A stretch of DNA of 64,000 bases from Agromyces cerinus (GCF_016907835.1 NZ_JAFBCT010000001.1:3844001-3908000); one strand, 5' to 3'. Positions 49,156 through 58,225 are shown, counted from the first letter of the stretch. Numbers and translations are program-made. The notes: generated by a model from the letters alone, not told the origin.

Positions 49156-50226
49156 ATGACCCGCATCGCACCCACCCCCGCATCGCCCCGCACGCCGGAG
49201 CCGCCGCGCAGCACGACGGCGAGGGTTCGCGCGCGTCTCGCCGACCTCGCCCCCGGACTCGGGCTCACCGCCGCCGGGGTTGCTGCTTCGATGACCGCGG
49301 CGTTCCTCGTGCCCGGCATGAGCGCGCTGCTCATCGCGATCGTGCTCGGCGTGCTGCTGCGCAACACCGTGCCGCTCTCGCCGCGCTTCGAGGCTGGGCT
49401 CGCGTTCGCCGCGAAGCCGTTGCTTCGCCTCGGCGTCGTGCTGCTCGGTCTGCAACTCGTGCTCGGGGACATCCTCGACCTCGGTGTCGGGGTCATCCTC
49501 GTCGTCGTGGCGATCGTCGTGATCGGCATCACCTCGACCCTGCTCATCGGGCGCCTGCTCGGCATCTCGGCGACGCAGCGCCTGCTCATCGCGTGCGGCT
49601 TCTCGATCTGCGGCGCCGCGGCGGTCGCGGCCGTCGACGGCGTGATCGAGGCCGAGGAGGAGGAGGTCGTGACCGCGGTCGCCCTCGTCGTCATCTTCGG
49701 CACGCTCATGATCCCGCTCATCCCGCTCGCCGCGTCGCTCCTCGGCCTCGATGCGCAGCAGGCGGGCATGTGGGCGGGCGGCTCGATCCACGAGGTCGCG
49801 CAGGTCGTCGCCGTCGGCGGAACGATCGGCGGCGCGGGGCTCGCCGTGGCCGTCGTGGTCAAGCTCGCCCGGGTGCTGATGCTCGCGCCGGTGCTCGCCG
49901 TCGTCAGCGTGCAGCGTCGTCGCTCGCTCGCAGCGGGCGCGACCCCGGGCGCGACCCCGGGCAAGCGGCCGCCGATCATTCCGCTGTTCGTCGTGGGGTT
50001 CATCGCGATGGTCGTGGTGCGCTCGCTCGGCTGGGTGCCCGACGACGTCGTCGCCGGCGCGGGCCTCGCGCAGACGGTGCTGCTCGCGGCGGCGATGTTC
50101 GCGCTCGGCACCGGCGTGCGGTTCAGCATGTTCCGCCGGGTCGGCGTGCGGCCGTTCGCCCTCGCCGGGGCCTCGACGCTCATCGTGACCGGCGTCGCGC
50201 TCGCCGGGGTCGTCGCCGTCGGATGA
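49156..50226 (+). CDS. yeiH: YeiH family putative anion (sulfate) exporter
   Basis: A 356-residue membrane protein of the UPF0324/YeiH family with about ten hydrophobic segments. Marks are ALLIAIVLGVLLRNTVPLSPRFEAGLAFAAKPLLRLGVVLLGLQL, RLLIACGFSICGAAAVAAVDGVIEAEEEEVVTAVALVVIFGT (the SICGAAA motif) and MWAGGSIHEVAQVVAVGGTIGG. The family is annotated as a putative sulfate exporter without firm proof. It is divergent from the LysR gene with a palindromic operator between. Confidence 0.93.
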   Translation: MTRIAPTPASPRTPEPPRSTTARVRARLADLAPGLGLTAAGVAASMTAAFLVPGMSALLIAIVLGVLLRNTVPLSPRFEAGLAFAAKPLLRLGVVLLGLQLVLGDILDLGVGVILVVVAIVVIGITSTLLIGRLLGISATQRLLIACGFSICGAAAVAAVDGVIEAEEEEVVTAVALVVIFGTLMIPLIPLAASLLGLDAQQAGMWAGGSIHEVAQVVAVGGTIGGAGLAVAVVVKLARVLMLAPVLAVVSVQRRRSLAAGATPGATPGKRPPIIPLFVVGFIAMVVVRSLGWVPDDVVAGAGLAQTVLLAAAMFALGTGVRFSMFRRVGVRPFALAGASTLIVTGVALAGVVAVG

Positions 50227-50256
50227 GGTGCGGCGCACCCGACCAATCCGATCTCG

Positions 50257-50266
50257 GGAACGTTCC
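50257..50266 (+). promoter_or_regulatory. GGAACGTTCC palindrome before the DUF4383 gene
   Basis: A perfect 10-bp palindrome 48 bases before the DUF4383 start. GGGAAC at 50256-50261 also resembles the -35 of ECF sigma promoters, but no matching -10 is convincing. It could be an operator or an ECF promoter element. Confidence 0.35.
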
Positions 50267-50314
50267 GAATCCCCTGAGCACGGCAGCCGTCGTGCCTCGA
50301 GAAGGAGGAACCTC

Positions 50315-50722
50315 ATGCGAAACTCCCCGAACCGCATCGTCGCGACCGTCTTCGGTGCGGTCTACCTGCTCGTCGGAGTGCTCGGATTCGCCGTCACCGG
50401 CGGCGTCGGGTTCTTCGCGACCGAAGGAGGTCTGCTCCTCGGCGTGTTCGCGGTGAACCCGCTCCACAACGTGGCCCACCTGCTGATCGGCGCCGCACTG
50501 CTCATCGGCGGCATCGTCTCGGCGGCCGCGGCGAAGGCCGTCAACGCGACGGTCGGCGCCGCCTACCTGCTGCTCGGCATCGTGGGGTTCTTCCTCGCGG
50601 GCACCGCGGCGAACATCCTCGCGCTGAACACGGCCGACCACTTCCTGCACCTCGCGAGCGCGATCGTGCTGCTGGGGGTCGCGCTCGGGTTCGAGCGAGC
50701 CGGACGCGTGGCGACGGCGTAG
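50315..50722 (+). CDS. DUF4383 membrane protein
   Basis: A 135-residue membrane protein with four hydrophobic segments, preceded by the strong site GAAGGAGGAA. DUF4383 marks are RIVATVFGAVYLLVGVLGF, NPLHNVAHLLIGAALL and LNTADHFLHLASAIVLLGVAL, with the conserved histidine/asparagine clusters facing the membrane centre. Function unknown; often stress-induced in actinobacteria. Confidence 0.9.
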   Translation: MRNSPNRIVATVFGAVYLLVGVLGFAVTGGVGFFATEGGLLLGVFAVNPLHNVAHLLIGAALLIGGIVSAAAAKAVNATVGAAYLLLGIVGFFLAGTAANILALNTADHFLHLASAIVLLGVALGFERAGRVATA

Positions 50723-50731
50723 GGGCCGGCC

Positions 50732-51304
50732 ATGCACGCACTGGCGGCGGCCCTGCGCAGTTGGCCGATGCTCGCCGCGTTCGGCGCTGGGCTCGTGCTC
50801 GCCGCGCTCGCCGCCGGTGCCGGGGGAGCGATGCAGCCCGCCCTCGTCGTGGCCGGCGTCGCCGCGCTCGGCTGGGGCGGGCTCGCGTTCCGGGCGGGGC
50901 GCGTGATCGCCCCGTCCGCGACACTCGTCGCGACCGCTGCCGCCCTCGTGGGGATGGCGGCGGCGGTCTCGACGGGTGCTGCCGCGATGACGGATGTCCC
51001 GCCGGGCCCGCTCGCCGCGGCATCCGTGTTCATCGTGGTGGTGGCGCTCTCGGCGGGCCTCGAGCTGCGAGCCCGAACCCGCCCCGCCCGATCGGCAGGG
51101 CGTGGGCGCGGAGACCGAGTCGCCGCGACATCCGACACCGCTCGTCTCATCGGCCTCGTCGCCGGGGCCGCGCTCGTCGCGGCGCTCGCGACCCCGGCAC
51201 TCGCCGCGACCGAGGCCGGCGAGCACGCCGTGCCGCACGGCTCGCACCAGACCGGCACCGATGCGCCGCTACCTGGCGTGGAACAGCCGGGGCACTCGCA
51301 CTGA
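50732..51304 (+). CDS. Hypothetical membrane protein
   Basis: A 190-residue protein ten bases after the DUF4383 gene. Four hydrophobic segments run from residue 10 to about 108, then a basic loop (RARTRPARSAGRGRGDR), a fifth hydrophobic segment (LIGLVAGAALVAALATPALAATEA), and a His-rich tail (HAVPHGSHQTG ... GHSH). I recognise no family. The end resembles a signal peptide followed by a metal-binding tail, so the tail probably lies outside the membrane. Confidence 0.65.
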   Translation: MHALAAALRSWPMLAAFGAGLVLAALAAGAGGAMQPALVVAGVAALGWGGLAFRAGRVIAPSATLVATAAALVGMAAAVSTGAAAMTDVPPGPLAAASVFIVVVALSAGLELRARTRPARSAGRGRGDRVAATSDTARLIGLVAGAALVAALATPALAATEAGEHAVPHGSHQTGTDAPLPGVEQPGHSH

Positions 51305-51329
51305 GCGGGTCGACCGGACGTCGCCGGGG

Positions 51330-51875
51330 TCAGTCGCGCGGCGCGGCGCCGTCGGTCGGGATGAGTGCCGTCGCGAGTGTGACCGCGCGGCGGTCGTCGC
51401 CAGTGGCGGCCAGATAGGGCGCGAGGAGCTCGCCGAGCCCCGCCTGGATCACGGCGAGATCGTCGGTCGTCACGTGCAGCGTCATCTCGCCGAACCCGAG
51501 GAAGTCGCGGAATCGGGGATCGTCGGCCGCGCTCGCCCGGTCGAAGCTCTCGCCGAGATGGGCGAGGAAGGTGAGGAACGCCTGCTGCAGCTCCCGCGCG
51601 CCCATCTCGAGCAGCTCGTCGTGGTCGACGTGCGCCATGCGCTCGCCGAGCGCGAAGGTGCGCTCGACCGCGCCGCGCACGCGCCGCTCCTCGACGACGG
51701 TGAGCACATCGGCGTCGACGAGCGCCGCGATGTGCCGGTAGAGGGTGGCCTGCGCGATGTCGGGCAGGGCGCTGCGCAGGCTCGCCGTGGTGATCTCGCG
51801 CGTGCCCACCTGCTGGATGATGCGCAGTCGGACGGGGTGCATGACGACGTCGGCGACGGGCGACGGCTTGCGCAT
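51330..51875 (-). CDS. Winged-helix regulator (ArsR/YdfH-like)
   Basis: A 181-residue regulator. Winged helix at residues 5-75: PVADVVMHPVRLRIIQQVGTREITTASLRSALPDIAQATLYRHIAALVDADVLTVVEERRVRGAVERTFAL. The C-terminal helical domain (HDELLEMGARELQQAFLTFLAHLGESFDRASA) probably dimerises or senses a ligand. It is divergent from an ABC exporter and most likely represses it through the TTCTCAC palindrome between them. Confidence 0.87.
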   Translation of the reverse strand: MRKPSPVADVVMHPVRLRIIQQVGTREITTASLRSALPDIAQATLYRHIAALVDADVLTVVEERRVRGAVERTFALGERMAHVDHDELLEMGARELQQAFLTFLAHLGESFDRASAADDPRFRDFLGFGEMTLHVTTDDLAVIQAGLGELLAPYLAATGDDRRAVTLATALIPTDGAAPRD

Positions 51876-51893
51876 CGGTCCTCCGAATGATTA

Positions 51894-51917
51894 TTCTCAC
51901 AGTGAGAACATTCTCAT
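51894..51917. promoter_or_regulatory. Operator between the regulator and the ABC exporter
   Basis: TTCTCAC-A-GTGAGAA (51894-51908) is a perfect 7+1+7 palindrome, followed by a third half-site TTCTCAT (51911-51917). It lies 19 bases before the regulator start and 39 before the ABC gene. Confidence 0.75.
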
Positions 51918-51955
51918 TGCTCTCGTTCGAGTATGCCACCGAAGGGATCCGCTCC

Positions 51956-52705
51956 ATGATCACCGCACAGATCGAGGTCTCCGGCCTCGCGAAGCGCATC
52001 GGCGACGTCGAGGCCGTACGGGACGCGACGTTCGTCGCGGCGCCCGGCCGCGTCACCGGCTTCCTCGGCCCGAACGGCGCCGGCAAGTCGACCACACTCC
52101 GCATGCTGCTCGGCCTCGCGCGCCCCGACTCGGGCACCGCGCTCATCGGCGGCCTGCCGTACGCCGAGCTCGCCGACCCCACCGGCACCGTCGGGGCCGT
52201 GCTCGACCTCGCCAGCGCGCATCCGGCGATGACCGCTCGGGGGCACCTGCGCAGCTACTGCGCCCTGGGCGGGCACGACGCCGGGCGTGCCGAGCAGGTC
52301 GCCGAACTCACCGGCATGAGCGAGTACCTCGACCGCCGCGTCGGCGGCTTCTCGACGGGCATGCGGCAGCGGCTCTCGCTCGCGACGGCACTGCTCGGCG
52401 ACCCCGGTGTGCTCGTGCTCGACGAGCCGTCGAACGGGCTCGACCCCGCCGGCATCGTCTGGCTGCGCACCTTCCTCCGCGGGTTCGCGGCGAACGGGGG
52501 CACGGTGCTGATCTCGAGCCACGTGCTCACCGAACTGCAGCACGGCATCGACGATCTCGTGCTCATCGACCGCGGTCGCACCACGTGGACCGGGCCGCTC
52601 TCGGAATTCACGGAACGTGGAACGAGCCTCGAAGCCGCGTTCCTCGAACTCACCTCGAGTGGCGCCTCGTCGCTTTCCTCGGGCACCGAAGGGATCCGCG
52701 CATGA
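51956..52705 (+). CDS. ABC transporter ATP-binding protein
   Basis: A 249-residue ATPase. Walker A GPNGAGKST (residues 38-46), signature FSTGMRQRLSLATALLGDP, Walker B VLVLDEPSNGLD and the switch histidine in SSHVL are intact. It belongs to the drug/antibiotic-type exporters (ABCB-like CcmA group). The ATG has GAAGGGATCCGC upstream, in a 15-bp string repeated before the permease gene. It overlaps the permease start by four bases (ATGA). Confidence 0.95.
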   Translation: MITAQIEVSGLAKRIGDVEAVRDATFVAAPGRVTGFLGPNGAGKSTTLRMLLGLARPDSGTALIGGLPYAELADPTGTVGAVLDLASAHPAMTARGHLRSYCALGGHDAGRAEQVAELTGMSEYLDRRVGGFSTGMRQRLSLATALLGDPGVLVLDEPSNGLDPAGIVWLRTFLRGFAANGGTVLISSHVLTELQHGIDDLVLIDRGRTTWTGPLSEFTERGTSLEAAFLELTSSGASSLSSGTEGIRA

Positions 52706-53499
52706 ACCGCCTGCTCCGCGGCGAGGCCGCCAAGCTGTTCGCCACCAGGCTTCCGCTCTGGTCGCTCCTGACCGCCGCACTCTGCGGAGGCGGCCTGACC
52801 GGGCTCCTCGCCCTCATCGGCCCCGAGAACGCGACGCCGCCGCTTCCCGGGCTCGACACCGCCGAGGGGGTCGGCATCGTCGTCGGCATGAGTGGGCTCC
52901 TGCTCTTCGTGCCTGCGCTCATCGGCACGATCGCGGTCACCGGTGAATACCGGCATCGCACGATCGGCACGACCTTCCTGACGGTGCCCCGTCGCGGCCG
53001 GGTGCTCGCCGCGAAGCTCGTCGTCTTCGGTGCCCTCGGCGTCGCCTACGGCCTGGTCTCCTCCCTCTTCGCCGGCCTCGCCGTCGTGGCGGGTGCCGCG
53101 GTGCAGGGAGTCGAACTCGGGGTGTCGCTCGCGTCGCTCGCCGCGCTGCTCGCACGACTCGCGTTCGCGGCAGCCGTGTACATGGTGCTCGGCGTCGCGA
53201 TCGGCGCGCTCGCTCGCAACCAGCTGCTCGCGATCGGCGTCGTGCTCGGGTACTTCTACTTCCTCGAGCACGTGCTCATGATCGTTCCCGGGGTCAACGT
53301 CATCCACCCGTTCCTCCCCGGCGGCGCGACCGCCGCGCTGACCGACTTCACCTTCCTGGGCGACGCGATCGCCGAGCAGCTGCCGATGGCCGCTGCGTCG
53401 ACGACCTCGCCGCTCGTGGGCGGGCTCGTGCTGCTCGGTTACGCGGCCGTGGCTGCCTGGCTCGCCGTCGCGATCCCGTTGCGCCGCGATCTGCGCTGA
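52702..53499 (+). CDS. ABC transporter permease
   Basis: A 265-residue membrane subunit with six hydrophobic segments, of the ABC-2 type: TRLPLWSLLTAALCGGGLTGLLAL, FVPALIGTIAVTGEYRHRTIGTTFLTVPRRGRVLAAKLVVF (the EYRHxTIxxTFLxxPRR motif), and later MIVPGVNVIHPFLPGGATAAL. It pairs with the ATPase; the substrate is unknown. The 3' end overlaps the convergent acyltransferase gene by 61 bp. Confidence 0.93.
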   Translation: MNRLLRGEAAKLFATRLPLWSLLTAALCGGGLTGLLALIGPENATPPLPGLDTAEGVGIVVGMSGLLLFVPALIGTIAVTGEYRHRTIGTTFLTVPRRGRVLAAKLVVFGALGVAYGLVSSLFAGLAVVAGAAVQGVELGVSLASLAALLARLAFAAAVYMVLGVAIGALARNQLLAIGVVLGYFYFLEHVLMIVPGVNVIHPFLPGGATAALTDFTFLGDAIAEQLPMAAASTTSPLVGGLVLLGYAAVAAWLAVAIPLRRDLR

Positions 53500-54851
53500 T
53501 TCCGCATCGCCGCGGTGGCCCTCGCGAACGCCGCACCGAGGTTGGCGCTACCCAGCAGCGCGATGGTCAGCAGCGCGAGCGCGATGGCGGCCTGCACCGG
53601 TCCGAACCCGGTGACGAGCACGACGGCGACACCGGCCACTCCGCAGAGCGCATCGATCGCCGCCGAACCGGCCGTCGAGGAGCGGCGCATCACGGGGCGA
53701 GCCCCCTGGGGTGCACGCTCGAACCGGGCGAACACGAGTGTGACCCCCACGACGACGACGGCCGCGACGGCCAGCCACATCGGCCGGCTCGCCCACCAGC
53801 CGGCGCTCATCGGCTCCGGCAGCGCGAGCCCGATCTGCGAGTCGGCCACGAGCAGCACCCCCGCGAGCCCCACGAGCACGGGCATGTGCCAGAGGTAGAC
53901 GGTCATCGCGCGCTCGCCGACGGCCGAGACGAGCCGCGAGGCATCCGCTCGCTCGACCCAGGCCCTGATGCGCGGGCGGGCCAGTTGGAAGAGCGCGAGC
54001 TGGGCGACGCCGAGCACCACGAGGCAGACGTTCGGCGGGTTGAGGTTCTCGTACATGTCTGCCGAGTACGGCCCCGAGAGGGTGATCGTGGCGAGCAGTG
54101 CGAGGGCTCCGGCGGCGACCGACCAGAGTGCGGCGGGGGAGAAGCGGTCGAGGGTGCCGTCGGCGAGGTGGAAGCCGAGCTGCTGCACGAGCAGCCAGAC
54201 GAGCAGGAGGTTCACGAAGCCGAGGCCCTCGAGCCCGGTCGCGAGTCGAAGCGCGTCGACCGCGATGACGCCCGCGAGCAGGGCGAGCGGCGTCAGCAGG
54301 CGGGCCCGCTCGTGGGCGCGCACCATCACCGGCACGAGCGCCGACGTCGCGAGGTAGACGCCGAGGAACCACAGCGGCTGGCCGATGCGGAAGCCCGCGG
54401 TCGCCACGAGCTCGGGAGCGAGCCCGGCGAGCGAGAGGGCGACGAGTGCGGCGGCCACGACGCCGACGAGCACGATCGCCGGCCGCACGAGCCGCTCCAT
54501 CCGTGCCCGCACGTAGTCGGCTCCGCTCGCGCCGCGTGCCCGCATCGAGCGCCAGTGCAGGAAGCTCGAGAACCCGCCCGCGATGAAGAACAGCGGCATG
54601 ATCTGCACGACCCAGCTCACAGCGGCGAACCAGGCCTGCCCCTCGAGGGCGTTCTCGAGCACCGGGCCGTCGGGCCCGACGCTGACGCCGACCATCATCG
54701 CGTGCAGCGCGAACACGACCACGAGCAGCGCCACGCGGATCGCATCGACGCTCGAGTCGCGCGCGACCGCCGAGCCGTGCGCGACCGCCGGCGAACGGCG
54801 AGCGGATGCCGCGGTGCCGTGCTCGGTCGAGGGTGCCTGTACGTCGGTCAT
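53439..54851 (-). CDS. Acyltransferase family membrane protein
   Basis: A 470-residue integral membrane protein of the acyltransferase-3 type, with ten or more hydrophobic segments: DSSVDAIRVALLVVVFALHAMM, the PLFFIAGGFSSFLHWRSMRARG motif, PLWFLGVYLATSALVPVM and MTVYLWHMPVLVGLAGVLLV. Such proteins O-acylate cell-surface or secreted molecules. The ATG has GGAGG six bases upstream. Its last 61 bp overlap the 3' end of the ABC permease gene on the opposite strand, coding a basic tail (MRNQRRSRRNGIATASQ). Confidence 0.85.
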   Translation of the reverse strand: MTDVQAPSTEHGTAASARRSPAVAHGSAVARDSSVDAIRVALLVVVFALHAMMVGVSVGPDGPVLENALEGQAWFAAVSWVVQIMPLFFIAGGFSSFLHWRSMRARGASGADYVRARMERLVRPAIVLVGVVAAALVALSLAGLAPELVATAGFRIGQPLWFLGVYLATSALVPVMVRAHERARLLTPLALLAGVIAVDALRLATGLEGLGFVNLLLVWLLVQQLGFHLADGTLDRFSPAALWSVAAGALALLATITLSGPYSADMYENLNPPNVCLVVLGVAQLALFQLARPRIRAWVERADASRLVSAVGERAMTVYLWHMPVLVGLAGVLLVADSQIGLALPEPMSAGWWASRPMWLAVAAVVVVGVTLVFARFERAPQGARPVMRRSSTAGSAAIDALCGVAGVAVVLVTGFGPVQAAIALALLTIALLGSANLGAAFARATAAMRNQRRSRRNGIATASQAATAA

Positions 54852-54958
54852 GACCGCCTCCATCCGAACGGGATCTCCGTCATGACGGCAGGCTAGGAAC
54901 GCGGTGCCGAGGTGTTCATCACCCTACGGAGCCGTTTCGGCTCATACGGGCGTACGGG

Positions 54959-55630
54959 TCAGGAACCGGGCTGGACGAGCCCCGTGTCGTACGCCAGTAC
55001 GACGGCATGCACGCGATCGCGGAGCCCGAGCTTCGAGAGGATCTTCGAGACGTGCGTCTTGACCGTCTGCTCGGCGATGAAGAGCGCCGCGGCGATCTCG
55101 GTGTTCGAGAACCCGCGGCCCACGAGGGTCAGCACCTCGCGCTCGCGTTCGGTGAGCTCGGAGAGTCGTGTGGAGTCGATGCGCGGCGGCGGTGCCGACC
55201 GGGCGAAGTCCTCGATGAGGCGACGGGTCACGCTCGGCGCCAGCAGCGCGTCGCCGGCGGCGACGATGCGCACGGCGGCGACGAGCTCTTCTGGCGTGGC
55301 GTCCTTCAGGAGGAACCCGCTCGCCCCGGCCCGCAGCGCCTCGTAGACGTAGTCGTCGATGTCGAACGTCGTCAGCATGAGCACACGTGGCACGTAGTCG
55401 CTCGACCGCGGGGGAGTCTGCAGGTCGCGGGTCGCCTCGAGGCCGTTGCGGCCCGGCATGCGCACGTCCATGACGACGACATCGGGGCGCAGTTCGCGGG
55501 CCATGGCCACGGCCTCGTCGCCGTCGGCGGCCTGCCCGACGACCTCGATGCCGGCCTGGGCGGCGAGCACCGCCGCGAAACCGGCTCGCACCATCGCCTG
55601 GTCGTCGGCGATGAGCACCGAGATCGTCAC
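54959..55630 (-). CDS. NarL/FixJ-type response regulator
   Basis: A 223-residue regulator. Receiver domain at residues 3-120 with the phospho-acceptor in DVVVMDVRMPGRNGLEATRDL and the switch lysine in FLLKDATPEELV. A LuxR-type helix-turn-helix follows (LTEREREVLTLVGRGFSNTEIAAALFIAEQTVKTHVSKILSKLGLRDRVHAVVLAYDTGLV). The GTG start overlaps the kinase stop (GTGA), so the two are one operon. Confidence 0.95.
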   Translation of the reverse strand: MTISVLIADDQAMVRAGFAAVLAAQAGIEVVGQAADGDEAVAMARELRPDVVVMDVRMPGRNGLEATRDLQTPPRSSDYVPRVLMLTTFDIDDYVYEALRAGASGFLLKDATPEELVAAVRIVAAGDALLAPSVTRRLIEDFARSAPPPRIDSTRLSELTEREREVLTLVGRGFSNTEIAAALFIAEQTVKTHVSKILSKLGLRDRVHAVVLAYDTGLVQPGS

Positions 55631-56958
55631 ACCGCGCCTCCGTCCGACCCGAGCGGAAGGGTCGCGAGAACACGGTAGCCGCCGCCCGGCCGTTCGCCGA
55701 ACTCGGCGCGCCCGCCGAGCAGCGCCGCGCGCTCGCCGATGCCGACGAGACCGTGTCCGCCGCCCTTGGCGTCGGGCGCCGGGTCATCCGTCGCCGTCTC
55801 GTTGTCGATGCAGACGACGAGGTCGTCGGCGAGCACCTCGACCGAGACGAAGGTCGGTGCGCCGGGGGCGTGCCGCACGACGTTGCTGAGCGCCTCCTGC
55901 ACGATGCGATAGGCCGCCGTCGCGGCGAGTCCACCGTCGGGCAGGTCGGCGTCGACGGTGAGCGACACCGGCACGCCGGCGCGCTCGACGGATGCCGCGA
56001 GCTCGGGCAGCTGGGCGAGCCCGGGCTGCGGCGCGGTCTCGGCCGCGGTGTCGGCGCTGCGCAGCACCCCGAGCAGTTGCCGCATCTCGGTCATCGCCGA
56101 GCGGGCGGAGGCCGCGATCTCGGAGAACTCCGTCTTGGCGGCGTCGCTCAGCCCCTCGACCCGGTACGGCGCGCTCGTCGCCTGCACGTGGATGATCGAC
56201 AGTCCGTGCGCGACGACGTCGTGCAGTTCGCGCGCGATGCGGTTGCGCTCCTCGACGAGCACGCGGCGCTGCTGCTCCAAGGCGGAATGCGCACGTTCGC
56301 GGAAGAGCTCGACGCCGATCACGCGGCGTTGGGCGAGCAGCACCGCGATCGCGCAGGCGAGTGCCGTGACGGCGGCGCCCGTGATCATGCTGGCTGCAGC
56401 CCCGGAGTCCACGAACGCGAACGGGAAGGTCACCACGACCCCCATGCCCCAGGCGATGAGTCCGAGGCGCCACTCCCACATGAGGCCGAGCACGATGAGC
56501 AGCGCGCCCTGGCTCACGATCGAGGTGACCGGCCACGGCCACGGCGCCACGTCGGAGCCCAGGGAGAGCAGTGCGAACACGAGCAGGCCGGCCGCGGAGA
56601 CGCTCGCGGCGGGCCACGGCCAGCGCACCGCGAGGGGCAGCGCGCCGGCGAGCGCGAGGCTCGTGCCGAATGCGGCGAGCAGGTTGACGTCGTAGATGGT
56701 GGCCGAGAGGGGCACCGACACCGAGAAGAGGATGACTGCGAGGAGCGATGTCGACACCAGCATCCACGCGCGGAACTGCCGTTCGTCGGCCGTGATGCGG
56801 GCGAGGCGCGCGGGCGCCGCAGGGATCGTCGGCACGGGCGGGAGCGGTGCCGGGGGCGGAGGCGGAGGCGGAGGGGTCGCGGGCCGCGTCGGCATCGCGG
56901 ATCCGACCTGCGCCGCGGCATCCGCCGGGCTCTGCTCAGAGTGATGGGTCTTCGCCAT
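55627..56958 (-). CDS. Sensor histidine kinase
   Basis: A 443-residue NarX/DesK-type kinase. A proline-rich cytosolic N-terminus is followed by six to seven membrane segments (about residues 65-215). The HisKA_3 motif is RELHDVVAHGLSIIHVQAT, and the ATPase part has AYRIVQEALSNVVRHAP and GGGHGLVGIGERAALLGG. The ATG at 56958 is chosen; a TTG 15 bases earlier is in frame but neither has a clear ribosome site. It phosphorylates the response regulator encoded next; the stimulus is unknown. Confidence 0.93.
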   Translation of the reverse strand: MAKTHHSEQSPADAAAQVGSAMPTRPATPPPPPPPPAPLPPVPTIPAAPARLARITADERQFRAWMLVSTSLLAVILFSVSVPLSATIYDVNLLAAFGTSLALAGALPLAVRWPWPAASVSAAGLLVFALLSLGSDVAPWPWPVTSIVSQGALLIVLGLMWEWRLGLIAWGMGVVVTFPFAFVDSGAAASMITGAAVTALACAIAVLLAQRRVIGVELFRERAHSALEQQRRVLVEERNRIARELHDVVAHGLSIIHVQATSAPYRVEGLSDAAKTEFSEIAASARSAMTEMRQLLGVLRSADTAAETAPQPGLAQLPELAASVERAGVPVSLTVDADLPDGGLAATAAYRIVQEALSNVVRHAPGAPTFVSVEVLADDLVVCIDNETATDDPAPDAKGGGHGLVGIGERAALLGGRAEFGERPGGGYRVLATLPLGSDGGAV

Positions 56959-57041
56959 GATGCCATCAGCCAATCACGCGGCGCGCGGCGCTGCATCCCT
57001 CCCGAGGACGATTCGCGGGCCCTACGCGGGTACTGTGCCGA

Positions 57042-58115
57042 TCAGCCGTGCGGGCGGAGCCCGGCCGGCGGGGTGACGCCGTCGACGATCGCATCGGGGC
57101 GCATGCCCGCCGAGGCGTGAACATCGCGCAGGCGTTGGGCGCGATTCGTGGCGATCACCCGGTCGTCGCGGAGCGGCAGGCGGACCTGCTCCTCCGCCGG
57201 TATCCCGGCACGCAGCTGGCGAGCCCGTTCGACCTCGGTGTCGAGCACCGCCCCGAAGAGCATCGCGAGGTTCGAGAGCCAGACCCACAGCAGGAAGGCG
57301 ACGACTCCGCCGAGGACGCCGTAGACGCGCTCGTAGCTGCCGACGCCGAAGGCGTACAGCGCGAACAGGCACGTCGTCACGACCCAGGCGAGCAGGGCGG
57401 CGATCGCGCCGACGCTGAACCAGCGCAGGTGCCGTCGCCGCACGTTCGGTGCAGCCCAGTACAGCAGTGCCATCACGAGGACGCCGATCGCGGCGAGCAC
57501 CGGCACCTTGCCGAGATCCCACCAGAAGGCGACCCCCTCGTCGAGGCCGAGCACGCGGGCCGCCGCCTCGGCGACGGGACCGGTCACCACGAGACCCGCC
57601 GCGGCGATCGCGCCGAGCACGACCAGCACCGCGGAGACCGCGAGCATCGCGGGTCGCATCTCCCAGAACGGTCGGCCCTCCTCGACCCGGTAGATGCGGT
57701 TCATGCCACGGCCGAACGCGCCGACGAAGCCCGATGCGGCCCAGAGGGTGGCGATCACGCCGGTCGCGAAGGCGAGCCCGGCATGCGACGCGTTCAGCAG
57801 TTGATCGAGCGGCTCGCGGAGGACCTCGACGACGGATGCTCCGCCGAGCTCCTCCAGCACGCGCAGTGCATCGGCCACGACGGCTTCTGCGCTGCCGAAG
57901 ATGCCGAGCAGTGCGAGCACGGCGAGCAGCGCGGGGAAGATCGTGAGCAGCACGTAGAACGTCAGGGCCGCCGCGATGTCGTGCACCTGGTTGATGCGGT
58001 ACTCGTGCACCGTGCGCGTAACGATAATGCGCCAGTCGGCGCGCGACAGTTGCGCCGGTGAGTCGTGACCGGATGACCTGGATGCATCGCGGTCTGATGG
58101 ATCGTGTTCGGGCAT
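57042..58115 (-). CDS. YihY/BrkB family membrane protein
   Basis: A 357-residue protein with about six membrane segments. Family features: SRADWRIIVTRTVHEYRINQVHDIAAALTFYVLLTIFPALLAVLALLGIFGSA, ALWAASGFVGAFGRGMNRIYRVEEGRPFW, VRRRHLRWFSVGAIAALLAWVVTTCLFALYAF, and YGVLGGVVAFLLWVWLSNLAMLFGAVLDTEVER. Function of the family is debated (not RNase BN). It lies between a two-component system and an esterase. Confidence 0.93.
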   Translation of the reverse strand: MPEHDPSDRDASRSSGHDSPAQLSRADWRIIVTRTVHEYRINQVHDIAAALTFYVLLTIFPALLAVLALLGIFGSAEAVVADALRVLEELGGASVVEVLREPLDQLLNASHAGLAFATGVIATLWAASGFVGAFGRGMNRIYRVEEGRPFWEMRPAMLAVSAVLVVLGAIAAAGLVVTGPVAEAAARVLGLDEGVAFWWDLGKVPVLAAIGVLVMALLYWAAPNVRRRHLRWFSVGAIAALLAWVVTTCLFALYAFGVGSYERVYGVLGGVVAFLLWVWLSNLAMLFGAVLDTEVERARQLRAGIPAEEQVRLPLRDDRVIATNRAQRLRDVHASAGMRPDAIVDGVTPPAGLRPHG

Positions 58116-58225
58116 GATGCCTCCCGTGCAGACGCCCTGAGCCTACGGGCAGCGGCCGCTTCGGCACAGGGGGTTGCCGAGCGGTGACCGGTCCCGTTTC
58201 GGCCCGGCGCCCGCCGCCCGGGTGT

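Noticed and set aside
50256..50290. ECF sigma promoter GGGAAC with a downstream -10 for DUF4383
   Set aside because: The -35-like hexamer fits, but no convincing -10 at 16-18 bp was found; only the palindrome is reported.
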